Notes: generated by a model not told the origin, from the letters alone. 64,000 nucleotides of DNA from Candidatus Tokpelaia sp. (GCF_008636115.1 NZ_QLZD01000031.1:1-64000), one strand, 5' to 3'; positions 41,507 to 51,403 are shown, counted from the first letter of the stretch. Program-made: numbers and translations.

Positions 41507-43012
41507 TTAAGACAGATTGGGGTGTTTATCAATCAAACCCTGCCGTTTTTCTTCCAGCTCAGAAATTTGCTCTTCAATATTAGAGACCCGCTCTTCAATA
41601 TGATCCAGATGTTCCTTGAATACTTCCCGTGCTTCCTGCCTGGAAGAGGCAACCGGCAAAGCACCTTTTAACGGGCGGCGCGCCGTTTCCCGCACCACAC
41701 AGCCGGCAATGACCCCCATCAACGCCACCAGCATTAAATAATAAGCGGGGGCATAAGGCCAGAAATGGCCTGTGCCTTGCGCTGCCGCATCGCTGCTGCC
41801 CACCAGATAAGCAGCCAAAGGCGGCGTGATACCGGCAATAAAGACCGAAATATTAAAGCTGATACCCAAAGTGCGCAACCGCACTTTGGTGGGGAATAAA
41901 GCCGGCAAAATTGAGGCCTGCGTGCTGTTGAAACAACACAGCAAAACGGCAAGAATGGCCAGCCCGGCATAAATATGCGCCGTATCTTCATGCCGCATGA
42001 GATGAAAAGCCGGCAGACTGAGGAAAAGATAGCCCAATGAGCCGACAATAATAAACGGCTTACGGCCGATTTTATCGCTCAAATAGCCGAAAAACGGCTG
42101 GATAATCAGCATGCCGATCATAATGCAAATAGCAATAAGCTCGGCCTTTTCGCGCGGATAATTCAATACTTCGGAAAAATAAGTAGGCATATAGACCAGC
42201 AGCATATAATAAGCAACATTGGTCATAATCACCATGCAGCAGCATAAAATAATATTTTTGCTATTGGCGCGGATAATGCTCAAAGCGCTGCCTGTATCGC
42301 CTTCGCGCTTTTCACCCTCACGCTGGAAAGCCGGGCTTTCATCAACCTGACGGCGCAAATAAAGGCCGACAAGCCCCAAAGGCAGCGACAGCAAAAACGG
42401 AATGCGCCAACCCCATTGTTCCATTACGTCCTGCCCGCCAACGAGATGGGTGACAATAAACACCACCAGAATGCCGAAGAGAAAACCGGCAACAGAGCCG
42501 AAATCCAGCCAACTGGCCAAAAAGCCGCGCCTTCTATCCGGCGAATATTCAGCCACAAAAGTCATGGCACCGGCATATTCGCCGCCGACAGAAAGCCCTT
42601 GCACGATTTTGGCCAGCAAAATCAAAACCGGCGCGGCCACGCCAATAGCGGCATAACCGGGAATAAAACCAATAGCAAAAGTAGAAAGGGAAATAAGGAT
42701 AATCGTGCAGGATAAAACATGCTTGCGGCCATATTTATCGCCCAGAAAACCGAAAATAGCCGCTCCCAGCGGCCGCACCAGAAACGGAATGGAAAAGGTG
42801 ACAAGAGCAAGGATTGTCTGAATAGAAGCCGGCGCCGCGGTAAAAAACACCTTGCCAATAGTAATGGCAAGAAAACCGTAAACACTGAAATCATACCACT
42901 CAACCGCATTGCCAAGGCAAGCCGCGGTAATAACTGTGCGTAACTGCCGGCCTTCAACTACGGGTATATCGCGCACATGCAAAGTTTGATCATTGACCGT
43001 ATTTTCTGTCAT
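41507..43012 (-). CDS. MFS transporter, ProP-like (proline/betaine or organic acid symporter)
   Basis: 501 residues with 12 predicted spans. The metabolite:proton symporter signature is clear: GNAVEWYDFSVYGF (34-47), PLGAAIFGFLGDKYGRKHVL, GLSVGGEYAGA and DKIGRKPFIIVG. The C-terminal 46 residues form a heptad-patterned coiled coil (HLDHIEERVSNIEEQISELE), as in ProP, where the coiled coil tunes the osmotic response. Related sub-families carry citrate, ketoglutarate or shikimate, so the substrate is not certain. It stands alone, with a 199-bp gap to lpxK. Confidence 0.82.
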   Translation of the reverse strand: MTENTVNDQTLHVRDIPVVEGRQLRTVITAACLGNAVEWYDFSVYGFLAITIGKVFFTAAPASIQTILALVTFSIPFLVRPLGAAIFGFLGDKYGRKHVLSCTIILISLSTFAIGFIPGYAAIGVAAPVLILLAKIVQGLSVGGEYAGAMTFVAEYSPDRRRGFLASWLDFGSVAGFLFGILVVFIVTHLVGGQDVMEQWGWRIPFLLSLPLGLVGLYLRRQVDESPAFQREGEKREGDTGSALSIIRANSKNIILCCCMVIMTNVAYYMLLVYMPTYFSEVLNYPREKAELIAICIMIGMLIIQPFFGYLSDKIGRKPFIIVGSLGYLFLSLPAFHLMRHEDTAHIYAGLAILAVLLCCFNSTQASILPALFPTKVRLRTLGISFNISVFIAGITPPLAAYLVGSSDAAAQGTGHFWPYAPAYYLMLVALMGVIAGCVVRETARRPLKGALPVASSRQEAREVFKEHLDHIEERVSNIEEQISELEEKRQGLIDKHPNLS

Positions 43013-43211
43013 ATTCCAGACCAGCTCCCTTATGCAGATTTTGTAAATTCGAGAAACATATTAAAATAGCGCCGCTACCTTATACGATTCCCCTTTATTC
43101 TGCAAATTATCCTCTATCGATTCATTATATTGACGCCGGCAGCGCCTGTTTCCCACAGGCGGAAATAAAGTGCGCTGCCCCTCATTCCGCTCATAGCCTC
43201 ACAGCCGGCTT

Positions 43212-44417
43212 TCAGAAAAAACGTCTGTCTTTATAATGCGTTACGCATAAATTCAGAATATGATTACAAAAATCTTCCGGCAAAAATTCCGGATAAATAT
43301 CCAGCACCAGCAAAGGCCCCAGTTTTTTATCCAGCCCGTCCGTTTTCAAACGCATATAATCTTTGGCTGTCGTTGCCATAATCAGCCCATAGGCGCGGGC
43401 GCTTTGCACAATATCGTCTATATCATAAAGGCTGAAAAAATGATGATCGGCAAAGCTGCGTTTCTGCGCAATAAGGCCGCCGGCAGCTTCCAGGCCGGCA
43501 AAAAACTTTTGCGGATTGCCAATACCGGCAAAAGCCAAAAAGCGCCGGCCATAAATTGCGCGCAGGCTGGTTATCGGCATAACCGGGTTGGCAACAGGCT
43601 GCTTATCAGGCGCGGCAGCTTTAAAGCCGGCGGTCTGGTTTTGCTCATGCAGGGCAGCGTTTTCTGCCGGCAGGGCGGGCAGGGCGGCGGCAGATCCTGT
43701 GCCCTCATAAGGGCGGCTGATTCGCAAGCGCAAAATCGCCCGGCAAACCGGCTTGCCGGCCTTTGCCGCCAGCCGCAGCACGGCCTGCCCGGCCGCATCA
43801 TTATCGGCGTGATTGCCCAGCAGCACAATCATATCACTATAAGCGAGCTGCACCGGCAAAGGCGCGCGCAGCGGCCCGGCAGGGAAAATTTTGCCATTGC
43901 CGAGGCCGCGGGCGCTATCCACAGCCATAAGAGCATAATCCGAATACAGGCGGCGGCTTTGAAAGCCATCGTCCATAATAATAAAATTCACCCCTTCCCG
44001 CAATAGCTGCTCTGCCGCTTTCAGGCGGTTGACAGCAACCGCTACCGGCGCATATTCCGCCAGCAAAAGCGGTTCGTCCCCCACATCGCGCGCGCGGTCG
44101 CGCGCCGGGTCAACCCGGTAAACGCGATCTCGTTGCAAAGACACAGCACCGCCATAACCGCGTGACACAATGCCCGGCTTTAAGCCGCGCTTTCCGGCCG
44201 CTTTGGCAAAAGCCGCGGCCAGCGGTGTTTTGCCGGCGCCGCCCAAGGTAAAATTGCCGATACATAAAACCGGCGCTTCAATTTGCGGCGGGCGGGCGCG
44301 CTCCATTATCCGGGCAGCAAAATGCCCGTAAATTCTGGCCGCCGGCGATAATAACAGGCTGGTCAAACCGCGTTTTTTCCACCAGAAAAGCGGCGTTTCA
44401 TTAGCCATGGCGGTCAT
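43212..44417 (-). CDS. lpxK: Tetraacyldisaccharide 4'-kinase
   Basis: 401 residues; the ATG at 44415-44417 follows AGGG, and a second ATG (44408) is possible. An N-terminal membrane anchor (about 8-32) precedes the P-loop GNFTLGGAGKTP (54-65). SRGYGG, DVGDEPLLLA and the DDGFQ motif (MDDGFQSRRL) mark the LpxK active site. It phosphorylates the lipid A disaccharide at position 4'. The start overlaps the waaA stop by 17 bases. An insertion at about 250-285 (AALPALPAENAALHEQNQ...) is not typical of the family. Confidence 0.93.
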   Translation of the reverse strand: MTAMANETPLFWWKKRGLTSLLLSPAARIYGHFAARIMERARPPQIEAPVLCIGNFTLGGAGKTPLAAAFAKAAGKRGLKPGIVSRGYGGAVSLQRDRVYRVDPARDRARDVGDEPLLLAEYAPVAVAVNRLKAAEQLLREGVNFIIMDDGFQSRRLYSDYALMAVDSARGLGNGKIFPAGPLRAPLPVQLAYSDMIVLLGNHADNDAAGQAVLRLAAKAGKPVCRAILRLRISRPYEGTGSAAALPALPAENAALHEQNQTAGFKAAAPDKQPVANPVMPITSLRAIYGRRFLAFAGIGNPQKFFAGLEAAGGLIAQKRSFADHHFFSLYDIDDIVQSARAYGLIMATTAKDYMRLKTDGLDKKLGPLLVLDIYPEFLPEDFCNHILNLCVTHYKDRRFF

Positions 44418-45720
44418 TTGCCCTGTTTAATTGCGCCGCCAAAGTCAAAGGCTGCAAAAACGGTTTCAAAATTGTAAAAGTCTGCCGCAAGGCCCCGCTC
44501 AGACTTTGTGCTGTCTTGCGGCCGGAGGCAATCATTTTTTTGCGCATTTCAGGGTGCTCAAGCAAATGATGCACACAGCCTGCCAGCATAGTGGAATCAT
44601 CAACAAAGCGCGCCGCATCATTTTTCATAAATTCCTGATAAGTCTCGCGGAAATTATCAATATTCGGCCCGGTCAAAATGGCGGCGCCGGCCAGCGCCGG
44701 CTCCAGCGGATTATGGCCGCCCTCCCCCGCCAGCGATTTGCCGACAAAAGCAATTTCCGTCAGCCGTAAATAAAGCCCCATATCGCCGATTGTATCGCCC
44801 AGCAATATATCTGTCTGCGGGCCTGGCACCTCGCCCAGACTTTTGCGGACAAAATGATAATTTTTGCTGCGCAGCCTGTCGATTATGGCGGTGATACGCT
44901 CCGGGTGGCGCGGCACAATAATGGTCAATAAATCGGGATAACGCTTGCGCAAAATACGGTGCACGCGCGCCGCCATCAATTCTTCTCCCTCATGGGTGGA
45001 AACCGCCGCCCAGCGCGGCCGCGCGCCAATAGCCCGGCGGTAATGCTCCAGCTCTTCATTTTTGGCAGGCAGCACAATATCGGCCTTCAAATTGCCGGCA
45101 ACGGCAACCCGCGGCGCTCCCAGCATTTTATAGCGCCTGGCATCTTCATCTGTCTGGCAAATAACTTCCGTAAAGCAGGAAAAAATCTCCCGCGCAAAAA
45201 ATTTGCGCCTCCTCCAGGCCTGAAAAGAGCGATCAGACAAACGCGCATTGAGCAAAATTTGCGGAATGCGGCGGCGCGCCAGCTCAATTATCCGCATTGG
45301 CCAGATTTCCGATTCACAGACCAGCGCCAGATCCGGCTTCCAATAATTGAGAAAACGGCGAACGGCAATGCCAATATCCAGCGGCACATATTGATGCGCC
45401 AGCCTTCCGCCAAAGCGCTCCCGCACCAGCCGGGCCGAGGTAACCGTGCCGGTTGTCAGCACAATATTGATATTAGCCGCCAAAATGCGCTCACATAGCG
45501 GGATCAGCGCCATTGTCTCACCCACACTGGCAGCATGCAGCCAGATCAGCGCTCCTTCCGGCCGCCTGGCCGAGGCATGCCCCAGCCTTTCGCCATAGCG
45601 GCGCAGCTCTTCCTTGCCCCTGGCTGCCCGCCATGAAAGATAAGGCGGGACAAACAGGCGCAAACAACTGCCAAGCCCGCTATAGGCAGAAAACAGCAAA
45701 CGCGCCCTGATTTTTTTCAT
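44401..45720 (-). CDS. waaA: 3-deoxy-D-manno-octulosonic acid (Kdo) transferase
   Basis: 439 residues from the ATG at 45718-45720 (AGAGAG upstream); the upstream frame from 45885 is not conserved-looking. A membrane-proximal N-terminus (about 5-28) is followed by a GT-B fold: LHAASVGETMALIPL (61-75), TTGTVTSA, YVPLDI, CESEIWP, NARLSDRSF, and GHNPLEPA in the C-terminal domain. It adds Kdo to lipid IVA. It is followed by lpxK with overlap and preceded by the DUF374 acyltransferase, a gene block conserved in Rhizobiales. Confidence 0.94.
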   Translation of the reverse strand: MKKIRARLLFSAYSGLGSCLRLFVPPYLSWRAARGKEELRRYGERLGHASARRPEGALIWLHAASVGETMALIPLCERILAANINIVLTTGTVTSARLVRERFGGRLAHQYVPLDIGIAVRRFLNYWKPDLALVCESEIWPMRIIELARRRIPQILLNARLSDRSFQAWRRRKFFAREIFSCFTEVICQTDEDARRYKMLGAPRVAVAGNLKADIVLPAKNEELEHYRRAIGARPRWAAVSTHEGEELMAARVHRILRKRYPDLLTIIVPRHPERITAIIDRLRSKNYHFVRKSLGEVPGPQTDILLGDTIGDMGLYLRLTEIAFVGKSLAGEGGHNPLEPALAGAAILTGPNIDNFRETYQEFMKNDAARFVDDSTMLAGCVHHLLEHPEMRKKMIASGRKTAQSLSGALRQTFTILKPFLQPLTLAAQLNRANDRHG

Positions 45721-45853
45721 CAAAATCTCTCTAGCCTGGCGGCAATGCCGCCTTTCATTTTTACCGTGGCTTTGAGGTCGCAAGCCAGGAACAACAGCCC
45801 TCCCCCATAATGGTGCGCCTGCAATAAGCGGCACAGCCAGCCCGGCAAAAGCC

Positions 45854-46570
45854 TCACCTGCCTTGAAGCCGGGCATGGGCTTCATCAGTCAGCCGGTTCA
45901 TAATATGCGTCAGTTCCATGCGCTTTTGCTCAAGTTCCGCCTCATCAGCCTCGGGTGAGACAAAAAAGGCCTCTCCCATTAAAAAAACCGATCGGCCGAA
46001 AGGCAAAGGTATGGCCGTTTTATCCCAGCTTTTTTCCAATATTTTTTCACGCGAAAAGGCATAAATATAAGGCACAACCGGCCGGCCGGAAAGCTTGGCC
46101 AGCAGAATAATGCCGCGGCCGGCTTCCCGCGCCTTTTTATGGGCAATATCGGCAATCATCGCCGTTGTCTCGCCGTTTTTCAGCGCTTTGCTCAGTGTTA
46201 ACAGTGCGCGCGCGCCGCCTTTATCGCGGCTGCGCTTGCGTTTGCGCCCGCCTGAGCCGCGCACTGTCTCCAGCCCCAGCCGCTCCCCTACCAGCGCATT
46301 CAGCTCAGCATCGGCCGAGCGCGAAAACATGGCAATAATTTTTTCCCCCTTTGGCCGCAAAAACGGCCCCATTATATGCTGCCCATGCCAAAAGGTAATG
46401 ATAAAAGGATTATAGCGCTTATGCGCACGGCGCGGATCGGCAGAGCCTTTTATGAGCGGATTTGTCCAATAGACAAAACGCAAATAGGCGCTTAAAAGCG
46501 AAACCAGCACCCATTTGACTATGGAAGAGTCTTTTAGCGGCTGTCGCAGTTTTTGCCAAAGCTGTTTCAT
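45854..46570 (-). CDS. DUF374 lysophospholipid-acyltransferase-like protein
   Basis: 238 residues. A membrane segment (about 17-36) is followed by the DUF374/LPLAT pattern: FIITFWHGQHIMGP (56-69; the W-H-G replaces the H-x4-D of classic LPLATs), SRSADAELNA, the glycine-rich VRGSGGRKRKR, MIADIAHKKAREAG and SGRPVVPY. It lies directly upstream of waaA-lpxK and downstream of the DUF4170 gene, an order typical of Rhizobiales, so a role in LPS or lipid A assembly is probable, but the substrate is not established. Confidence 0.82.
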   Translation of the reverse strand: MKQLWQKLRQPLKDSSIVKWVLVSLLSAYLRFVYWTNPLIKGSADPRRAHKRYNPFIITFWHGQHIMGPFLRPKGEKIIAMFSRSADAELNALVGERLGLETVRGSGGRKRKRSRDKGGARALLTLSKALKNGETTAMIADIAHKKAREAGRGIILLAKLSGRPVVPYIYAFSREKILEKSWDKTAIPLPFGRSVFLMGEAFFVSPEADEAELEQKRMELTHIMNRLTDEAHARLQGR

Positions 46571-46586
46571 AAAAGCGGCTTTATAA

Positions 46587-46826
46587 TCAGAATTTTTGCG
46601 CCCGCTCCAAAGCGGAGTTAAGGCCGATTATGCAATAACGCTGCAAGGCATTATCCACTGTTTCCAAAGCGCGGCTCCTCCACGCTTTTTTTGCCTTTTC
46701 ATAATCGGCAAAAATACCGACAAATTCCATTTTTTCAGCATTGGCAAATTTCTGCCCGGTAAAATCCTGCAATTCTCCGCCAATAACGAGATAAAGGCTT
46801 TCTGCGCCTTGTATTACTTCAGACAT
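46587..46826 (-). CDS. DUF4170 small protein
   Basis: 79 residues: SLYLVIGGELQDFTG (10-24), then FVGIFADYEKAKKAWRSRALETVDNA and a final ALQRYCIIGL. The pattern matches DUF4170, a small alphaproteobacterial protein nearly always found between cysQ and the DUF374-waaA genes. No function is known. It is likely co-transcribed with both neighbours (16 bp to the acyltransferase gene, 46 bp from cysQ). Confidence 0.8.
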   Translation of the reverse strand: MSEVIQGAESLYLVIGGELQDFTGQKFANAEKMEFVGIFADYEKAKKAWRSRALETVDNALQRYCIIGLNSALERAQKF

Positions 46827-46872
46827 TAAGGCAAAACTCCTGCATTGGTCATAATTTAATGAATTACGCGTC

Positions 46873-47736
46873 TTAGCCTAAATCCAGGCCGGAAACAATA
46901 TCCAGCAATTCTTTCAGCTTAGCCTGTTTTGCGCCTAATAAAAAGCCGTGTCTGAAAGATTGTTCACAATAGCGGACAGGCCGGCCGGCAAGGTCAACCA
47001 GCGCCCCGCCGCAATTTTGCAAAATAACATCACTGGCGGCAATATCCCAATCATGGCAGCCGGGGCGCACAAATACGGCCGAGAGCCGCCCGCGCGCCAA
47101 TAAAGCCAGGCGATAAGCCAATGAAGGTATAGGCGCGGCGCGCTCTGCTCCTTGCGTGAAAGAGAGCGGCAATTTCTGCCAATCCACCTTGCGGCAGACA
47201 ATCGGCGCTGAGGTCGCGCGCAAGGCCGGCATTGTCGCAGCTTCAGCCATTGTCTCGCCTGCCGCTGCCGGCGCCGGCTCTATTACTGCCCCGTTAAGCC
47301 GGGCTGTGCCGCCGGCGGCGGCAGTATAATGCTCACCCAAAGCGGGGCAATAAAGCGCCCCGGCAAGCGGGCGGCCGGCTTCAGCCACAGCGATAGAAAC
47401 GCACCATTGCGGATTATGATTGATAAAACCGCGTGTGCCATCGATCGGGTCAACAATAAAATAGCGTTTATATTCTGCGGCCGGGCGCTCATCGGCCGTT
47501 TCTTCCGAAATCCAGCCATAATCAGGGCGGGCAGCCAGCAATTTTTCCTTTAAAAAGGCATCAATAGCAAGATCCGCCTCGCTTACGGGAGAATCGCCCG
47601 CTTTTGTCCATGTTTTCGGATTACGGCCAAAAAAGCGCAGGCCTATCTCCCCCGCCTGACGCGCCAGGCGGCTGATTAACTCCAAATCAGCGGTATGAGG
47701 CACTTTATTTTCATTATTCTGCTTTTGTAAAATCAC
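46873..47736 (-). CDS. cysQ: 3'(2'),5'-bisphosphate nucleotidase / inositol monophosphatase family
   Basis: 287 residues from a GTG (47736), preceded by AAGGCG. Metal-binding motifs of the family: SEADLAIDAFL, WISEET, DPIDGTRGFI and, near the C-terminus, CHDWDIAASDVIL. CysQ-type enzymes remove the 3'-phosphate from PAP made in sulfate assimilation; SuhB-type relatives act on inositol phosphates. The rhizobial genes at this position are usually annotated cysQ-like. The substrate remains to be proven. Confidence 0.85.
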   Translation of the reverse strand: MILQKQNNENKVPHTADLELISRLARQAGEIGLRFFGRNPKTWTKAGDSPVSEADLAIDAFLKEKLLAARPDYGWISEETADERPAAEYKRYFIVDPIDGTRGFINHNPQWCVSIAVAEAGRPLAGALYCPALGEHYTAAAGGTARLNGAVIEPAPAAAGETMAEAATMPALRATSAPIVCRKVDWQKLPLSFTQGAERAAPIPSLAYRLALLARGRLSAVFVRPGCHDWDIAASDVILQNCGGALVDLAGRPVRYCEQSFRHGFLLGAKQAKLKELLDIVSGLDLG

Positions 47737-47782
47737 CGCATTTCGCCTTATATTCCCCTAAAATACTATTTCTTCATTCTCT

Positions 47783-48124
47783 TCAGATAAGTGATGAATC
47801 CGTCTTTTGGATACGAAAAATCAAATCTCCCCTCTGATAGCCATAATAAAAATTCTCATCTTCCCCAGCCTGATCAATAATAGGGGTTTTTGCCAGAAAC
47901 ACACTCCATTCTTCTTTGGAAAAAGTAAATTTATCAATATATTCAGCAGCCGATTCTTCCTTTAAAGGAAGTTTTATCTTATAACCTGCTTCGCGACAAA
48001 TCAGAGTTCCCTTTTCCAAAGAAAAAAGAAAAGTGGGGTTGGTATCAGCCTGATTCAGCACGGCGTAAGCCGCTTGTGTCTCGCCCAATATATTGAGAAC
48101 AGTATCAAACTCATGAAGCTGCAT
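47783..48124 (-). CDS. Hypothetical protein, 113 residues
   Basis: Start at the ATG at 48122-48124 with GGGAG upstream; the longer frame has no ribosome site. It is an acidic, cytoplasmic-looking protein (MQLHEFDTVLNILGETQ, then FSKEEWSVFLAKTP and the aromatic ENFYYGYQRGDLIF). Its base composition is more AT-rich than its neighbours, which hints at acquisition. No family is recognised. 47 bp separate its stop from the cysQ start. Confidence 0.55.
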   Translation of the reverse strand: MQLHEFDTVLNILGETQAAYAVLNQADTNPTFLFSLEKGTLICREAGYKIKLPLKEESAAEYIDKFTFSKEEWSVFLAKTPIIDQAGEDENFYYGYQRGDLIFRIQKTDSSLI

Positions 48125-48512
48125 TACCCGTAACTCCCATTCGAATAACCTGATTTTGTATATAATCACCGTGACAGACTGTGCCTATATCGTATATCGT
48201 ATCAGCCCTTTGGCCTGCCTGACTGCCGCGCCGGCCCCTGGCCCCAGCCTGTTTATCCTTTTGACCTGATTATTATAAATACCCCCAAATTTGCCGGAAG
48301 CGCCGGTTAAAACCTGTTTTGCCCTGCCTGCTTTATTGGCCGCCGCCAGGCTGTTTTCCTGCGCATATTCCTGTCCAAAAAAACCTGACAATTTCCGGGA
48401 ACAGAGCGTTATTCTCCGCCTGTTCTTATCTGCAATGCCTCCCGCCCTGCGGAGCCAGGCTTTACCCCTGCGCATATTCTATCCAAAAACCCTGACGGTT
48501 TTCAGAGCCAGG
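48125..48512. other. Gene-free stretch with dispersed repeats
   Basis: It contains a 40-bp palindromic element (48425-48464, listed separately) and a direct repeat of GCGCATATTC...TCCAAAAA...CCTGAC (48361-48390 and 48470-48497). A plus-strand frame (48,291-48,626) has no ribosome site and runs antisense into pmbA. Confidence 0.5.
48425..48464 (+). repeat. 40-bp palindromic element, intergenic copy
   Basis: Begins CTTATCTGCAATGCC and ends GCCAGGCTTTA, with a CCTCCCGCCCTGCGGAG core. It matches the two in-gene copies at 53622-53661 and 54270-54309 at about 34 of 40 positions. The surrounding words GCGCATA and CTTTACCCC also recur next to the other copies. Confidence 0.7.
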
Positions 48513-49880
48513 CTATGCCCCCGCCAGCATCATGCCTTCCACCAACAAGGTCGGCGCCGTAACAGCATAATGCCTGTCCAAATCATCAGCCGCAGTCATA
48601 TGCGCAAACATATGCAGCAGATCTGAACCCAGACTCACCTCGCTGACAGGATAAACAGGCACGCCGTTTTCAATCCAGAAGCCGGCGGCGCCGCGGCTAT
48701 ATTGCCCGGTTACCAAATCTACCCCACGGCCGATCAATTCGGTTACATAAAAGCCGGTTTTCAAGCTGCCGATTAAATCTTCCGGCTTTGTTTCGCCCGC
48801 TTCAATAGCAAAATTAGTGGCCCCCGGCACAATAGCATTGCCGGAACGCACCCCCCGGCCATTTGTCTCCAGCCCCAATTCCTTTGCCGCAGAGGAGGAC
48901 AACAGCCAATCCTGCAAAATACCGTCTTCCACCAAAGCCAGCGGCACCGGCTCCACTCCTTCGCCGTCAAACGGTCTTGAGGCCGGGCCGCGCGGCCGCA
49001 GCGGATTATCAGAAACCGCCTGGCCTTTACGCATAAGCCGCTTGCCCATAAAATTGCGCAGCAAACCTGTCTTGCGGGCAATGGCGGCCCCATTCACCAT
49101 AGCGCTCAAATGCCCGGCCAGTGAGCGCGCCACGCGCGGCGCAAACACCACATCAACCTGCCCGGTCGGCGCCGGTCTGGCCCCCAGCCTGGCAACTGCC
49201 TGCCGGCCTGCCTGGTCACCAAGCGCGGCAATTTCTGCCATATCGGCATAATGCCGGGCAGAACTATAAGCATAATCACGCTCAAGCTTTGCCCCGGCAC
49301 CGGCCACGACTGAAACAGAACGGCCAAAATGCGAAGCCAGATAAGAGCCGCTAAAGCCCTGGCTCGTCACCAGCACCAGACCGCCGGCACCATACCAGGC
49401 GGAGGCGCCGCCGGAATTGGTAACCCCTTTAACCGCCAGGGCTGCCGCTTCCAGCGCCGCGGCGTCATCACTCAACCGAACCATATCAGGGGTAAAAGCG
49501 TCCAGCAAATCCAGCTCACGCCGGGTTTTGGCCAAAAGCGGCGCCTCTACCTCTCCTTCAAACGGGCTTTCGGGTGAAACCCGGGCCTGAGCTACGGCAC
49601 GCTCAGCCAATTCATCAGGCCGGGCCGACAAATCAGCCGATATAGCGGCTACGCGCTTGCCGACAAAAACGCGCAAAGAAAAATTATCAGTTTCAGCAGA
49701 TTCTGTCTGCTCTGTTTTCCCCATGCGCACATCAATACTATAAGCGCGTGAGCGCGAAATTGCCGCATCGCCCGCATCGGCACCGGCCTTTTTGGCAGCA
49801 ACAAGCAGTGCGGCCGCCCTGTCGGTCAAATTGGGCAAATCCCGTTGCATATCTGCCATATTTGCTGCTGCTTCCCGCAT
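48513..49880 (-). CDS. pmbA: TldD/PmbA-family metalloprotease subunit (TldE)
   Basis: 455 residues from the ATG at 49878-49880. Family segments: ISRSRAYSIDVRMGKTEQ (beta-strand region), LRVFVGKRVAAISA, LERDYAYSSARHYADM, VFAPRVARSLAGHLSAMVNG, SDNPLRPRGPASRPFDGEGV and a C-terminal FYVTELIGRG...YSRGAAGFWIENG. TldD and TldE form a heterodimeric protease that unwinds and cleaves small peptides or antitoxins; TldE lacks the metal site. The HExxxH of TldD is absent here, so this is the TldE/PmbA partner. Confidence 0.92.
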   Translation of the reverse strand: MREAAANMADMQRDLPNLTDRAAALLVAAKKAGADAGDAAISRSRAYSIDVRMGKTEQTESAETDNFSLRVFVGKRVAAISADLSARPDELAERAVAQARVSPESPFEGEVEAPLLAKTRRELDLLDAFTPDMVRLSDDAAALEAAALAVKGVTNSGGASAWYGAGGLVLVTSQGFSGSYLASHFGRSVSVVAGAGAKLERDYAYSSARHYADMAEIAALGDQAGRQAVARLGARPAPTGQVDVVFAPRVARSLAGHLSAMVNGAAIARKTGLLRNFMGKRLMRKGQAVSDNPLRPRGPASRPFDGEGVEPVPLALVEDGILQDWLLSSSAAKELGLETNGRGVRSGNAIVPGATNFAIEAGETKPEDLIGSLKTGFYVTELIGRGVDLVTGQYSRGAAGFWIENGVPVYPVSEVSLGSDLLHMFAHMTAADDLDRHYAVTAPTLLVEGMMLAGA

Positions 49881-49942
49881 AAATGACAATCCCCATTTTA
49901 TCCCGCAGAATGACCGCCGGCAGGCGGCCGGGCAAAGGCTGC

Positions 49943-51256
49943 TTAATCTTTTATCGGCCCGACCATTAAAATTGCCGGCTCAACGGTGAAAAGCTTTTTG
50001 GCAACAGCATTAACCTCGTCAAGACTGACAGCGTTAATTTCCGCCTCGCGCTTCTGAATATAATCTATCGGCAAATCCCATTCCTGCAACCCCACTAATG
50101 TAGCGGCAATCGCGCCGGAAGAACCCATATTCTGCACGGCATAAGCGCCGATGACATAGCTTTTAGCCTGCTGCAATTCCGGCTCATTTATACCGTTTTC
50201 AGCTATTTTCTTCACCTCTGTGCGGATAGTCTCCAGCGATTGCCGGGCGCTGGGCGCGCGCGTGCCGGTAGAAATAACCAGACTGTCGGAATAATCGCGA
50301 TTCACCAGGCTGGAACGCACACTATAAGCCAAACCGCGCTTTTCCCGCACCTCAGTAAACAGGCGAGAGGTCAGGCCGGAGCCGCCCAAAACATAATTGA
50401 GCAAATAAGCGGCATAATAGTCTTTATCCTTGCGCGCCACACCGGGATAAACCAGATTTATTGCCGTTTGCGGCATAGTGTAATGAACCGTTGTCAACCC
50501 GCCCAAATGCGGCCGCACCGGCGGCACGGGCCGCAGCTCCGCTTTTGCCGGCAAGGCATCAAAAATTTTACCGATAAGCGCCGCCGCCTGTTCTTTTGTT
50601 ATAGCACCGACAATACCTATTTTCACATTATCACGGGCAAATAAACGGCTATGCGCGGCCTGCAAATCCGCCCGGCCAATAGTCTTTAAACTTTCCGGCG
50701 TGCCCTCTATTGGCCGGGCATAGGGGTGACGGCCATAAAGCTCGACGGCAAATTTTTTCTGCGCGATTGTCATTGGGTCGCGCTCTGCCGCTTTAATGCC
50801 GACAATAATCTGATCGCGCACACGGTTGAGCGGCTCCTGGTCAAAACGCGGCTTTTGCAGCGCCAGAGCCAGCATCGCCGCTGCTTTATCGGCATTTTCT
50901 GCCAGCACTTTCATGGCGCCGCTTATATTATCCTCGCCGGCAGCAAAACTTAAATCCGCGCCCAAACTGTCCAGCTTTTCCTGCCAGGCCTGCGATTCCA
51001 GAGTCCCCGCCCCTTCGTCCAACAGGCCGCTCATCAGATTGATGAGACCGGCTTTATCGGCCGGGTCTTGCACCGCGCCGCCCTTAAAGGCAAAGCGGAT
51101 AGCCAGAACAGGCACGGTTTTATCTTCTACAAACCAGGCATGAACCCCTTTGGGCGACATAATATCCTGAATTTCAACAGCCCGGGCAGGGCTGCCAAAA
51201 GGCAAAAGCCAGACAAACAGCAGCAAAGCCGAAGCCCGTAATCTAATCCTGTTCAT
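49943..51256 (-). CDS. M16 peptidase family protein, catalytically inactive type
   Basis: 437 residues from the ATG at 51254-51256 (GAGGA upstream). A signal peptide (1-26, PFGSPARA) is followed by two M16 halves. The HxxEH site is missing (the region reads AGLINLMSGLLDEGAG), while the C-terminal half keeps the R/Y residues (LGGSGLTSRLFTEVREKRGLAYSV) that bind substrate. Such proteins pair with an active M16 partner, here encoded 147 bp upstream. Together they should act as a periplasmic zinc peptidase of the PqqL type. Substrates are unknown. Confidence 0.87.
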   Translation of the reverse strand: MNRIRLRASALLLFVWLLPFGSPARAVEIQDIMSPKGVHAWFVEDKTVPVLAIRFAFKGGAVQDPADKAGLINLMSGLLDEGAGTLESQAWQEKLDSLGADLSFAAGEDNISGAMKVLAENADKAAAMLALALQKPRFDQEPLNRVRDQIIVGIKAAERDPMTIAQKKFAVELYGRHPYARPIEGTPESLKTIGRADLQAAHSRLFARDNVKIGIVGAITKEQAAALIGKIFDALPAKAELRPVPPVRPHLGGLTTVHYTMPQTAINLVYPGVARKDKDYYAAYLLNYVLGGSGLTSRLFTEVREKRGLAYSVRSSLVNRDYSDSLVISTGTRAPSARQSLETIRTEVKKIAENGINEPELQQAKSYVIGAYAVQNMGSSGAIAATLVGLQEWDLPIDYIQKREAEINAVSLDEVNAVAKKLFTVEPAILMVGPIKD

Positions 51257-51403
51257 ATGGCTAATCCTCAATTCTCGCTCTTTCCTGTCGCACTGCGGCT
51301 CACGCGCCGCCGCGGCCTGCTTTCAGACTTCGCCGCTTTTGCCCTCTTCCCCGGCCCGGGCGCAGACACGCTTCTCATGCGGGCGCGGCAACAAAATTCA
51401 TCT